The notes beneath the pieces were generated by a model. It worked only from the letters and a program-made list of their open reading frames with translations, ran no database searches and had not been told where the DNA came from. From a virus, in the IMG/VR virus record IMGVR_UViG_3300032116_016245, positions 1 through 32,706 of that record: 32,706 nucleotides of DNA; one strand, 5' to 3'. This document shows, one piece after another, positions 22,775 to 30,161 of the stretch. Positions within the stretch are counted from its first letter, which is position 1. Each line of letters opens with the position of its first letter. The translations under genes were made by a program, and so were the position numbers.

Positions 22775-25465
22775 ATGCGAAAATTTTTAATACTTCTTCT
22801 TTTTGCCCCGTTTTCGTCGGTATTTGCCCAAACGGGGCAAATTGTTGGTAGAGTACTTGATGAAGCAACTGGTCAAGGATTAACCAGTGTCGGTATTCAA
22901 GTTGTTGGTACCACGACGGGTGTGATGTCTGGTGTGGATGGACGATATCGGTTACAAACGGTTGCAGGTACGACTACCATTCAAGTCCGTCGTATTGGAT
23001 ATACGCCAAAGACGATTACGGGTATCGTGGTTCCAGCAAATGGTGTTGTGGAACAAGACATTGTAATGAAAGTAGCTAACGTACAATTATCTACCGTCAG
23101 TGTCACCGCAGTAAAAGAAAACGGTAGTATCAATTCCGCCTTGAATGCACAGAAGAACGCGACCAATGTGACGAATGCAGTGACCGCAGAACAAATCTCT
23201 CGTTCACCCGATGGAGATGCAGCACAAGCAGCACAACGTATCAGTGGGGTAACGGTACAAGATGGTAAGTATCTTCAAGTACGAGGATTGAGTGAACGTT
23301 ATACTACAGCAAACTTGAATGGTGTACGACTTCCAAGTCCAGAACCCGAACGGAAAGTCGTACCATTAGATTTGTTCCCATCCAGTTTGTTACAAGAAGT
23401 CAGTACTAGTAAGACGTTCACTCCAGACCAACCCGGTGATTTTGCTGGAGCCACAGTCAACATCAAGACGAAAGAGTTCCCTGCACGAAAGCAAATGAAT
23501 TATACGATGAGTGTGGGAGCAAACAGTCGGGTATTGTCTAACACCTTACCATTTGCTCCTCGTGCGGGTGGTGAGTTGATTGCTGTCACTGGTACCTCTC
23601 GTAACATGCCAACGGATTTAGCAACGGCAAACTTCTTGGGATCGGTCACACAAGAACAGATGAATAACATCATTCGTTCCCAACGGAATGTCTGGTCACC
23701 TTATTATCGTAACGGTCGTGGGAACAGTTCGTTGGGGATGTCAGCAGGTGGCAATAAAGTATTGGGAAAGAACATTGGGTATGTATTCAGTGGAAACTAT
23801 GGATACAGTGAAGAAGTGCGAAGTAACGAACAGTTTGCCGTAGGTAATCAAGGACCAAACAATACCGTGGTACCCTTGACCACATTGAATGGACAAACTG
23901 CTCGTGTGGGTGTACAGTGGGGTGGTATTGCGAATTTCTCCACGATGATTGGGCAAATGTCTCGTGTCTCATTGAACAGTACCTTTACCCGAAACGCTGA
24001 CAATGAAGCCCGAGTAGATGCAGGATACGATGAAAACCTTGCTGATAGTATTCGTCGCACCACCTTACGATACGTGGAACGGGGTGTCGTATCCATCACG
24101 GGACAAGGTGACCATCAACTCTCTACCAACAATAAAACCTCGTGGTCACTGACGACAGCACACACCAGCCGTAGAGAACCTGACCGTTCTGATGTGGTGT
24201 ATGCACGAAACCCATCTGTTGGGTATTCGCTGTTGAGTTCATTGGACGGGGCTCGTCGGTTGTATTTTGATTTACAAGAACAGAACCTTGTCGGGCAATT
24301 GGATCACACACTGACCATTGGTAATAAACATACTGTGAAGGTGGGAACCTATTATCGTAATACCGAACGAAATACGCAAGCACCGATTTACGCATTCATT
24401 ACTCGTGCAAATGAAACGGTAACGACACAACCTGCTGATGTAATCTTCAGTAAAAATCAAGCATGTCCAACGTGTAACACCATCAATGTTCAACCGATTG
24501 GGCAAGCAGGTTCGTACACGGCAACAGATGTGAATACCGCAGGATATGTCATGACGGAAGTTCAGTTCGCAGACCATATCAAAATGATTGTGGGTGGTCG
24601 GGCAGAATATGCAGACATCAATGTGAATACTGCAACACAAGGTGGATTTACGGTAGCATCTAATTTGCGTAACTTTGATGTGTTACCGGCGTTTCTTCTT
24701 AACACACGATTTAGTGATAACACCAATCTTCGGTTCGCAGTATCTCGTACCGTCACTCGTCCAGAATATCGTGAGTTGGCACCTGTCACCTTCCGTGATG
24801 TATTAGGTGGTGTGAGTGTAACGGGTAATAATAAATTGCGTCGGGGATTAATTAATAATATAGATATGCGTTATGAACACTTCCCAAACCCAAATGAAAT
24901 TTTGAGTATTGGATTATTTGCAAAACAATTTATTGATCCCATTGAACGAGTAGAACAAGCAACCTCTGGTGCCTATCAAGCCAATTTCCAGAATGCATTA
25001 ATGGCTGATAATATTGGAATTGAATTGGAAGGACGAAAGCAGGTCTTGACTTTTCTCTCAATCTTTAGTAATATTACGGTGATGAGTTCAACGGTACAAC
25101 TGGATACGACCAGAGGATTAACGGTGACGGATAGTAAACGGTCATTAGTTGGTCAAGCACCATATGTTGTTAATTTAGGTTTAACGTACTCGTCAATGAG
25201 TGGTCGGGCCAACGCAACCATATTGTATAACACGGTAGGTGACAGAATATTTGCCGCTGGTGTTCTTCCACTTCCAAACATTGTCGAGAAGGCTCGTCAT
25301 ATGTTAGATGTCACGGTAAAAGCACCAATAGGTCAACGGGCAAATGTGAAACTGGATGTTCGTAATCTGTTGGATGCACGGTATCGGTTTATGCAAGGCA
25401 CCTTGGAACGAGAAGGATATAATGTGGGACGTATGATTTCACTTGGTATATCTTTAAACAATTGA
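22775..25465 (+). CDS. TonB-dependent outer-membrane receptor
   Basis: The 896-residue protein starts with a Sec signal (MRKFLILLLF, cleavage likely after VFA, 16-18). Residues 20-105 are a carboxypeptidase-regulatory-like domain (GQIVGRVLDEATGQGL, SGVDGRYRL, VRRIGYTPK). STVSVTA at 107-112 may be the TonB box. The plug lies near 125-235, with RISGVTVQDGKYLQVRGLSE, LNGVRLPSPEPERKVVPLD and DFAGATVNIKTKEFP. The rest is a beta-barrel with repeated aromatic and Thr-rich strands, ending MISLGISLNN rather than in the usual aromatic residue. Such receptors import siderophores, vitamins or glycans across the outer membrane. It is intact and less AT-rich than the cassette genes. Regulatory-domain wording resembles Gemmatimonadota and Bacteroidota receptors. 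A host origin with later fixation in the phage is likely. Confidence 0.92.
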   Translation: MRKFLILLLFAPFSSVFAQTGQIVGRVLDEATGQGLTSVGIQVVGTTTGVMSGVDGRYRLQTVAGTTTIQVRRIGYTPKTITGIVVPANGVVEQDIVMKVANVQLSTVSVTAVKENGSINSALNAQKNATNVTNAVTAEQISRSPDGDAAQAAQRISGVTVQDGKYLQVRGLSERYTTANLNGVRLPSPEPERKVVPLDLFPSSLLQEVSTSKTFTPDQPGDFAGATVNIKTKEFPARKQMNYTMSVGANSRVLSNTLPFAPRAGGELIAVTGTSRNMPTDLATANFLGSVTQEQMNNIIRSQRNVWSPYYRNGRGNSSLGMSAGGNKVLGKNIGYVFSGNYGYSEEVRSNEQFAVGNQGPNNTVVPLTTLNGQTARVGVQWGGIANFSTMIGQMSRVSLNSTFTRNADNEARVDAGYDENLADSIRRTTLRYVERGVVSITGQGDHQLSTNNKTSWSLTTAHTSRREPDRSDVVYARNPSVGYSLLSSLDGARRLYFDLQEQNLVGQLDHTLTIGNKHTVKVGTYYRNTERNTQAPIYAFITRANETVTTQPADVIFSKNQACPTCNTINVQPIGQAGSYTATDVNTAGYVMTEVQFADHIKMIVGGRAEYADINVNTATQGGFTVASNLRNFDVLPAFLLNTRFSDNTNLRFAVSRTVTRPEYRELAPVTFRDVLGGVSVTGNNKLRRGLINNIDMRYEHFPNPNEILSIGLFAKQFIDPIERVEQATSGAYQANFQNALMADNIGIELEGRKQVLTFLSIFSNITVMSSTVQLDTTRGLTVTDSKRSLVGQAPYVVNLGLTYSSMSGRANATILYNTVGDRIFAAGVLPLPNIVEKARHMLDVTVKAPIGQRANVKLDVRNLLDARYRFMQGTLEREGYNVGRMISLGISLNN

Positions 25466-25469
25466 TAAA

Positions 25470-25755
25470 TAATAATGTAGGATGGTAGTAGATTGCTCAA
25501 ATCGAACTTATTCTTGGACAGGGGTTCGACTCCCCTCACCTCCACTTAGCAGTGTTTTAGTAGTACTTAAGAAGTTACGGGGGTGCCTGGTTTCGACAAG
25601 GATGAAAGTACAAGAGAGAGCTACCCGAGAGGCGACTGCCGCAAGCAGAGCAAAAAACTATAACTGGCACATTTAATTCGCCACTTGCATTAGCTGCTTA
25701 ATTAAGTAGCATGCCGGGTTTGGGGTTACCCTGGGAACAGAAAACCCCCCACATT
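25470..25755 (+). ncRNA. ssrA: Circularly permuted (two-piece) tmRNA gene
   Basis: tmRNA rescues stalled ribosomes and tags the unfinished protein. Here the 3' half comes first. T stem-loop AGGGG-TTCGACT-CCCCT is at 25520-25536 and acceptor strand CACCTCC plus discriminator A at 25537-25544. After 34 bases comes the 5' half: GGGGGTG at 25579-25585, then the D-like CCTGGTTTCGAC. The acceptor strands pair over seven positions with G3-U70, the alanine identity pair. CAAGGATGA (25597-25605) pairs with TTATTCTTG (25508-25516) as helix P2. A GCTGCTT/AAGTAGC hairpin at 25693-25710 holds the tag stop. A pseudoknot follows: CCGGGT/ACCCTGG (25714-25719, 25728-25734) with GGGGTT/AACCCC (25722-25727, 25743-25748). 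CCA is not encoded. The outer ends are approximate. The intervening segment ends in a small hairpin (25563-25578) beside the mature 5' end. Confidence 0.88.
25666..25701 (+). other. tmRNA tag reading frame
   Basis: After TAACT, the resume codon GGC opens a frame of 11 residues, GTFNSPLALAA, with TAA at 25699-25701. LALAA is the classic degradation signal seen by ClpXP and related proteases. The TAACT-GGC context is as in Bacillus tmRNA, so the full tag would be (A)GTFNSPLALAA. The resume codon is assigned by analogy. Confidence 0.75.
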
Positions 25756-25761
25756 AATATT

Positions 25762-26337
25762 ATGCATATACATATTCCAGAAAATATTGAAAATATAAAC
25801 ATTTTGATGTCTGGGGGTGCGGATAGCACCCTTTTAACATTTTTGCTATCTAAACAAACCGATAAAAAAATTATCTGTCATGTTTTACATGCCAATACGC
25901 AAACCCAACAAATAATAGAAAATATCATAAAATATTTGACTGTTAATTTTAACGACAGATATGTATTAAATTATTTTAAAAATAAAAAATTTTTAATAAG
26001 AGAAGCAGTAGAAAATATACTTATGATATATCCTGGCGTAGTATACACGGGGTGTAACAAAGTAGTATACCATATACAACCTACAGTGTATATACCAGGC
26101 GACACTCCTCCCGTCCGCGGCCCAGTGGCCAATGAATATCATATCCGTCCTTTTATAGATTTAGATAAAACTGAAATAATAAAAATATATAAAGACGAAG
26201 GTTTACTGGATTTATTGTCCATAACTAAATCTTGCGGCTTACCTGGCTACGAGCGGTGCGGAGGATGTTATTTTTGTATGGAAAGGGCATGGGCTATTGA
26301 AAGTAACGATATAATCGACATAAATAAACTATTATAA
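25762..26337 (+). CDS. QueC-like PP-loop ATPase (copy 2)
   Basis: I place the start at the ATG at 25762, because an in-frame ATG at 25711 lies inside the tmRNA. The 191-residue product has the PP-loop MSGGADSTLL at 16-25, with the full SGGxDS form, and IRPFIDLDKTEIIKIYKDEG at 128-147. Zinc-type cysteines follow at C158-x7-C166-x2-C169-x2-C172, then ERAWAI. This is closer to true QueC than the copy at 4750. QueC makes preQ0, used for queuosine and in some phages for 7-deazaguanine DNA. No transglycosylase is visible. It begins the second AT-rich patch, next to a subtilase and a sulfotransferase-like gene. Confidence 0.75.
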   Translation: MHIHIPENIENINILMSGGADSTLLTFLLSKQTDKKIICHVLHANTQTQQIIENIIKYLTVNFNDRYVLNYFKNKKFLIREAVENILMIYPGVVYTGCNKVVYHIQPTVYIPGDTPPVRGPVANEYHIRPFIDLDKTEIIKIYKDEGLLDLLSITKSCGLPGYERCGGCYFCMERAWAIESNDIIDINKLL

Positions 26338-26355
26338 CTTCAACTAGGTTACTAT

Positions 26356-27894
26356 ATGAGACTGGTTAATATTTCTTATACGAAAGAAACTGCTTTAGAA
26401 GCTTTAAAAATTATTCTTTCTAATTTTGGTGATATAGTCTACGAACTACCAAATATGTGTGTTTTAGGGATTTCATTACCAACCGAATTTGATTTGTCTG
26501 TTCTTGACAATATAGATGGAATAACCTCTTTTGAAGAAGAGAGCAATCTTACATTAAATGTGGAAGCAGCAACTTGGCCTTGGCATTTGCTACGTCTAGT
26601 GACTACATCTTTACCTCTTAAAATTAATTATAACCCGATAAATCACGGTGATGATGTTGTCATATACTTGGTAGATTCTGGTATTAAAAAGGATCATCTT
26701 GCTTTAAATCAAAGCCGTATTGAAGATTTATATACTTTCAATGAAGATTTCAATGATTCTATCGGACATGGCACGGGATTAGCTCATTTAATCAGTGGAA
26801 AAACTTCAGGCGTTTCAAAGAATTGTATTATTAAAAATGTTAAGATTCCTGTAGGTGCGGTCACTGTTTCTAAATTATTAGAGGCTTTTGAAGCTGTTTT
26901 AACAGACCATCTCCTAACACCTGAAAAAGTTAAAGTAGTTAATTGTTCTTGGACAGTAGATAAAAGTCAATTAGTTGATGCTAAAATAATGGAACTACAA
27001 AAAGCGGGACTCGTGGTCGTGGCGGCCGCCGGAAATGATGGAGTTGCAGCTGATACTCGTTCTCCTGTTGGTCTTAACACAGTTATAGGAGTTGGTGCTA
27101 CTGATGTTTATGATAGAGTAATAAGATGGAATTTCACTAAAAGTACTAATTTTGGTCCAGAAGTAGACTTATTTGCACCAGGAATAAATATTATGATAGC
27201 TAATTTAGATAATGAAAATTTTGGTTTTGCTTCAGGCACTTCATTGAGTGCTGCCATAGTATCTGGTGTAGTTGCCCAATATATAAATCTTTACAAGGAT
27301 TTTACTGCACAACAAATACAAAATATAGTAATAGATAATGCAGTTCAGGATATGCTGTTTAGAAATGAAGCTATATATGGAACAACTCCAAATCGTTTAA
27401 TCTCAGCTCCTTATTTAAACTCAAGAAGTATTTGGAGTGAACCTTTTAATCGTTTATTTTTAGCTAAAAAAGGTGAAATAACTAAAATTTTACTGAAAAA
27501 TAAAGTACCTATAAATAGTGCTATTTATGACGAAGCTGTTGTTTATGATGGAACAAATTTATCAGGTGTAAATTTTTTAAGAAAGAAATTGCCCTGGATA
27601 AATTCTACTTTTTCAGAAGAAGGTTTAGAATTAATTATAAATCCAGATATGGATATAGAAAATGGAAAATACGCAATTTTCATAACTTCTCTTGATGTAG
27701 AAGGGGTAGCTTATTACACTAGATATACTATAGGGGTGTATGAACAAAATGAAAGTGAAATAGATTTGATTGAAACAGAAAAATATCTTACAGAAAATAA
27801 TGGCGAAACTATTTTATTAGTCACTCCAGAGTTTTGTTATACGCATGGTGATTGCGGAAAGGGCGGATTTTGTTGTTTTCCGTATTGTTGCTAA
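26356..27894 (+). CDS. Subtilisin-like serine protease (S8) with cysteine-rich tail
   Basis: The 512-residue protein has the full S8 set: Asp107 in YLVDSGI, His138 in GHGTG, Asn227 in AAAGND (oxyanion hole) and Ser296 in SGTSLSAA. Residues 1-70 look like an inhibitor-I9-type propeptide. No signal peptide is seen. The last 60 residues end in CYTHGDCGKGGFCCFPYCC, with six cysteines in the final 19, suggesting a metal- or disulfide-bound knob. Such proteases are sometimes found as structural or maturation enzymes in phages. Intracellular targets would need self-processing of the propeptide. The gene is AT-rich like its neighbours and stops just before the sulfotransferase-like gene. Confidence 0.85.
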   Translation: MRLVNISYTKETALEALKIILSNFGDIVYELPNMCVLGISLPTEFDLSVLDNIDGITSFEEESNLTLNVEAATWPWHLLRLVTTSLPLKINYNPINHGDDVVIYLVDSGIKKDHLALNQSRIEDLYTFNEDFNDSIGHGTGLAHLISGKTSGVSKNCIIKNVKIPVGAVTVSKLLEAFEAVLTDHLLTPEKVKVVNCSWTVDKSQLVDAKIMELQKAGLVVVAAAGNDGVAADTRSPVGLNTVIGVGATDVYDRVIRWNFTKSTNFGPEVDLFAPGINIMIANLDNENFGFASGTSLSAAIVSGVVAQYINLYKDFTAQQIQNIVIDNAVQDMLFRNEAIYGTTPNRLISAPYLNSRSIWSEPFNRLFLAKKGEITKILLKNKVPINSAIYDEAVVYDGTNLSGVNFLRKKLPWINSTFSEEGLELIINPDMDIENGKYAIFITSLDVEGVAYYTRYTIGVYEQNESEIDLIETEKYLTENNGETILLVTPEFCYTHGDCGKGGFCCFPYCC

Positions 27895-27897
27895 TTT

Positions 27898-28572
27898 ATG
27901 TTAATTCAATCTAAAAAATATGATGAAAAGTTTATTTGGATAAAAGTTCCAAAAACTGGAACTAGAGCATATTCACAATTATTCCATCCTAATGGAGATG
28001 AGTTTTTTGTTGGTAATAAAAAACTCTATCACATTCATAAACCATTTTCAGTGTTATATACACAACACGAAAAAAAATATTCTGGGTTTACTGTTCTTCG
28101 TGATCCAAGAACAAGGTTTATTTCGGCTCTAAAACATTTAGCAGATTTAAATCAACAGTGTGATACGAACAATTGTATAAATCATCCTGGTAAAATGCCA
28201 TTGAATAACATGGATGATTTAGTTAATTTTTTGTATGACAATTTTGAAAGAAATTGTATTCCTAAAAACAATAAAGATTTTAAAGAAATTTTTGGTGTAG
28301 AATTTATTAATTACTATGATTCTTTTTTTAAAACTCAAACTTTTTGGGCATATCATCCAAAAGTAAAATACTTTAAATACGAAAAAATTGAAGAATTTAA
28401 TGATTGGTTATATAATAGTTTAGGTATAGACGTTGCCAAATTACAAAAAGTGGGAACAATTAAAACTAATCATTTAGAACATTTAAATTTTGAGGATGTG
28501 CTATTTAAACAAGTAGTTCGTCATCTATTTTATGATGATTATCAAGTATTCGACTATCAGGAGGAGATATGA
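27898..28572 (+). CDS. Sulfotransferase-family protein (copy 2)
   Basis: The 224-residue product shows IWIKVPKTGTRAYSQLF (14-30), a good fit to the 5'-phosphosulfate loop, and FTVLRDPRTRFISAL (79-93), the 3'-phosphate motif with Arg and Ser. These are the two PAPS-binding signatures. It would move a sulfo group to a hydroxyl, probably of a glycan. It is a stronger match than the copy at 8539. The gene starts three bases after the subtilase stop, and the stop overlaps the SleB-like gene start by ATGA, so an AT-rich accessory gene is coupled to a lysis-type gene. Confidence 0.75.
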   Translation: MLIQSKKYDEKFIWIKVPKTGTRAYSQLFHPNGDEFFVGNKKLYHIHKPFSVLYTQHEKKYSGFTVLRDPRTRFISALKHLADLNQQCDTNNCINHPGKMPLNNMDDLVNFLYDNFERNCIPKNNKDFKEIFGVEFINYYDSFFKTQTFWAYHPKVKYFKYEKIEEFNDWLYNSLGIDVAKLQKVGTIKTNHLEHLNFEDVLFKQVVRHLFYDDYQVFDYQEEI

Positions 28573-29090
28573 TTAAACAGATTTTGTTCACTGGGATGTT
28601 ACTAACAATAGGTGTAAAAACTTTCCCACATAATCCGGTGCCGCTTATTAAAAAGCCAGTACCTATCACGAAAAGAATATCACAATCTGAACTAACCTGT
28701 TTGGCAAAAAACATTTATTACGAGGCCGGTAACGAATCATATGACGGTAAGTTGGCAGTCGCCACTGTCACCATGAATCGAGTTCGTCATCCTAGGTTTC
28801 CAAAAACCATATGTGGTGTAGTTTACCAACGTAATATCCGTGGGTGTCAATTTTCTTGGACTTGCGCTCCCAAAAAGTCATTAAACTCTTCGTTATATCA
28901 GAGAGCCAAACATGTGGCCACTGAAGTCTTGACAAAGAACGTCCGTGTTGTTAGTTTAAAGAATGCACTGTATTTTCATAATACGAGCATCACACCAGGA
29001 TGGACATTTGCTCGTCCAATAAAGCAAATTGGCAATCACATTTTTTATGCAGCTAACACTTATGGCAAAAAAGAAAGAAACGGATCCTAA
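28569..29090 (+). CDS. SleB-like cell-wall hydrolase
   Basis: The 173-residue protein has a hydrophobic start (MIKQILFTGMLLTIGV), likely a signal or anchor, then the Hydrolase_2 (SleB/CwlJ) domain from about residue 38: LTCLAKNIYYEAGNESYDGK, VATVTMNRV, CGVVYQRN, QFSWTC and ALYFHNTSI. The glutamate in YYEAG is the expected catalytic residue. These enzymes are lytic transglycosylases that cut glycan strands. A strong AGGAGG lies at 28559-28564, just before the ATG. With the amidase at 6755, the phage has two different wall-cutting activities far apart on the genome. The end overlaps gp33 by 29 bases. Confidence 0.85.
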   Translation: MIKQILFTGMLLTIGVKTFPHNPVPLIKKPVPITKRISQSELTCLAKNIYYEAGNESYDGKLAVATVTMNRVRHPRFPKTICGVVYQRNIRGCQFSWTCAPKKSLNSSLYQRAKHVATEVLTKNVRVVSLKNALYFHNTSITPGWTFARPIKQIGNHIFYAANTYGKKERNGS

Positions 29091-29337
29091 TCAAATATCA
29101 GTCGAATATCTGATAACAAAAGAATTCACAAACACCCAAGATTTTTCAATGTTTATTGAACGAGAAGCCATTCGTAGAAAAATTGGTTATATGGAAGCAC
29201 TTTTAGAATATTGTGCTGACAAGGACATTGAACCGGTGGCCATTGCATCCATGATTTCTTCATCGTTGAAAGAAAAAATTCAAGCCGAAGCTGAAGAAAT
29301 GAATTTGTTAAAGAAAACTGGCAAACTACCTGTATGA
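29062..29337 (+). CDS. 33: Late-transcription co-activator, T4 gp33-like
   Basis: From the ATG at 29062 the protein has 91 residues (MAKKKETDP...). The helix-rich part IGYMEALLEYCADKDIEP, SSLKEKIQAEAEEMNLL and TGKLPV matches T4 gp33, where SYLEATTAFLEENSIPE and EKIQSEAIDENLL are the counterparts. In T4, gp33 binds the RNA polymerase flap and links it to the sliding clamp for late transcription. The gene is followed by gp59 and gp32, in the T4 order 33-59-32. An ATG at 29029 would overlap the previous gene more deeply. The end overlaps gp59 by ATGA. Confidence 0.82.
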   Translation: MAKKKETDPNQISVEYLITKEFTNTQDFSMFIEREAIRRKIGYMEALLEYCADKDIEPVAIASMISSSLKEKIQAEAEEMNLLKKTGKLPV

Positions 29338-29915
29338 ATGTAAATGATGCTTATAAAATATACACTGCTCTGCGCCTTCATTTCACAACTGATAACTATG
29401 ATATTCGCAGTGGCATAGCTCCTCGAAAGCCAAAAGCTGGAGTAAAGCCTAGTTTCAAAAAGAAGTTGGAAGTGTTGATGAAGCAATATAATTATGATGA
29501 AGAAGAATTCATCAATTATTTGGTTGCCAATTTTCTTTGTGGTAATGATTGGGGTATTTTTGAAAACACCGGACCAGAAATTTTCACACAATGGAAACGT
29601 GTTCAGGAAAGTTTAACCTACACGTATAAACAGGACATGGAATATCTAGCCACACAATCTATGTTAATTGAAGATACGTGGGTTTGTAGGAATGGTCATC
29701 CTGCCATTTTAAAAGCCTATTGTGGTAAAAAATGTTCCCTAGAAACACTTGTAATTCTAAATAAACTATATAGATTTAGTAATGAAGTAGATGATAATCT
29801 TGTGATGGATCCTGTGTGGACATCTACTTCAAGACTGATTCACAAATATTCACCCTTCATCAAAATAGACAAGGACAAGTTTTTCATGATTACACAGAAG
29901 GCATTCTATGAGTAG
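29334..29915 (+). CDS. 59: Replicative helicase loader, T4 gp59-like
   Basis: The 193-residue protein resembles T4 gp59 (217 residues), which loads the gp41 helicase on gp32-coated forks. Similar phrases are DAYKIYTALRLHFTTDNYDI against VYKLYLMIKQHMNGKYDV, LVANFLCGNDWGI against LVANQDAWIGD, and WKRVQESLTYTYKQDMEYL against YIGRLKQIKFKFEEDI. It lies between gp33 and gp32 as in T4, except for one small gene before gp32. The ATGA start overlaps gp33, and the stop overlaps the next gene by eight bases. Confidence 0.82.
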   Translation: MNVNDAYKIYTALRLHFTTDNYDIRSGIAPRKPKAGVKPSFKKKLEVLMKQYNYDEEEFINYLVANFLCGNDWGIFENTGPEIFTQWKRVQESLTYTYKQDMEYLATQSMLIEDTWVCRNGHPAILKAYCGKKCSLETLVILNKLYRFSNEVDDNLVMDPVWTSTSRLIHKYSPFIKIDKDKFFMITQKAFYE

Positions 29916-30096
29916 AAATCGTGATTGGGATTACGAAGAAGATTATCGTGATTTCAAAAAGCCCAAGAAAATTGAAAAAGATAAATTCAGCAAGCATCGG
30001 AAGGCAATCTATGATATGATTGACGACGATGAATTTGATGAAGATTATTTTGACGAAGCCTATTCACATGATGATGAAGATGAGTATGAGCGGTAA
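29908..30096 (+). CDS. Small highly charged, acidic-tailed protein between 59 and 32
   Basis: The 62-residue protein begins MSRNRDWDYEEDYRDFKKPK, has a Lys-rich middle (KIEKDKFSKHRKAIYDMI) and ends in an almost wholly Asp/Glu tail. I recall similar short proteins between genes 59 and 32 in cyanophages. The acidic tail resembles the gp32 C-terminus and may engage replication proteins, which is inference. The start overlaps the gp59 stop by eight bases. Confidence 0.65.
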   Translation: MSRNRDWDYEEDYRDFKKPKKIEKDKFSKHRKAIYDMIDDDEFDEDYFDEAYSHDDEDEYER

Positions 30097-30121
30097 CAAT
30101 ATCATGGTAGGACCACACAGC

Positions 30122-30155
30122 GTTATACACATTTCATACACCGTTATACAAGGAG
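30122..30155 (+). promoter_or_regulatory. Direct repeat and ribosome site before gp32
   Basis: GTTATACA occurs at 30122-30129 and again at 30143-30150, 21 bases apart, just ahead of AGGAG at 30151-30155 and the gp32 ATG at 30162. T4 gp32 represses its own translation by binding the leader of its mRNA, so an unstructured repeated leader could be the operator. The repeats may instead be part of a promoter; I see no matching -35 box. Confidence 0.35.
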
Positions 30156-30161
30156 ATACAC

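Noticed and set aside
24272-24640. Reverse-strand frame rich in Cys and His within the receptor gene
   Set aside because: It is a shadow of the TonB receptor codons, with no start signal.
25511-25544. Isolated tRNA 3' half or phage attachment site
   Set aside because: The T arm and acceptor strand look like a tRNA end, but no tRNA body precedes them. They pair with the downstream GGGGGTG and CAAGGATGA, which makes them the acceptor piece of a permuted tmRNA. No integrase is visible.
26356-27894. Subtilase and radical SAM genes as a RiPP peptide pathway
   Set aside because: No precursor-like peptide with a leader and repeated core was found, and the subtilase is more than 10 kb from the radical SAM genes. 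It is only a loose idea.
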